Assembly: GCA_030642425.1 (NCBI GenBank)
Contig: DAOWNU010000128.1
Span: 1 to 6,248 of the forward strand
Origin: a bacterium
GTDB lineage: Bacteria > UBP14 > UBA6098
Length of the DNA: 6,248 bases
Direction of reading: 5' to 3'
The notes under the pieces are model-generated. The model was given only the letters and a program-made list of their open reading frames with translations. It ran no database searches and was not told the origin of the DNA. The translations under genes were made by a program, and so were the position numbers. Shown piece by piece: positions 6,239 to 6,248 of the stretch. The first letter of the stretch is position 1. Every line of letters begins with the position of its first letter.

Positions 6239-6248
6239 CAAGCGCAAA

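Noticed and set aside
1..6248. CRISPR array or classical insertion sequence
   Set aside because: There are no regularly spaced short direct repeats. No transposase is encoded, and the only real gene is a surface protein.

Overview
The window holds one complete, very large gene on the minus strand (5892 down to 229, 1887 residues). It has its own promoter-like signal, a strong ribosome binding site and a strong intrinsic terminator. Near-identical structured repeats of about 129 bp, in inverted orientation, bracket the whole unit at the two window edges. No second convincing protein gene is present, and I see no tRNA, rRNA, CRISPR array or transposase.

Layout from left to right: structured repeat copy L (1-129); an AT-rich spacer with a possible plus-strand promoter and the gene's terminator (130-228); the giant gene (229-5892, minus); its ribosome binding site and a TTGCAA / 16 bp / TATATT promoter (5893-5971); an extremely AT-rich upstream zone with a perfect 2 x 16 bp tandem repeat (5972-6109); and structured repeat copy R (6110-6238), followed by 10 bases of outside flank.

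The gene encodes an exported multidomain surface or secreted protein. In order it has a Sec signal peptide, an N-terminal region resembling a glutamine-amidotransferase-like fold, a DUF11-type Ig-like domain, long aromatic- and Asp-rich regions carrying EF-hand and thrombospondin-3-like calcium loops, a second Ig-like adhesion-type domain, a CARDB domain, and a C-terminal FlgD-Ig/type IX-like sorting tail. This tail and domain mix is typical of uncultured bacteria of the Fibrobacteres-Chlorobi-Bacteroidetes (FCB) group and nearby candidate phyla (for example Cloacimonadota, WOR-3, Zixibacteria, Eisenbacteria or Marinimicrobia types). I cannot fix the phylum from this window. Coding DNA is clearly GC-richer than the strongly AT-rich flanks.

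The most notable signal is the repeat pair. The two copies align without gaps over 129 positions with 14 differences. Two pairs of those differences are compensatory (C-G to T-A and G-C to A-T) inside predicted hairpins, and most of the rest fall in loops or linkers. Each repeat can close on itself through a GTGCG/CGCAC end stem around four hairpins, giving a cloverleaf-like shape. This points to a folded, selected element family (structured RNA, hairpin-end mobile element or recombination site) that flanks a single-gene cassette, rather than chance or simple assembly duplication.
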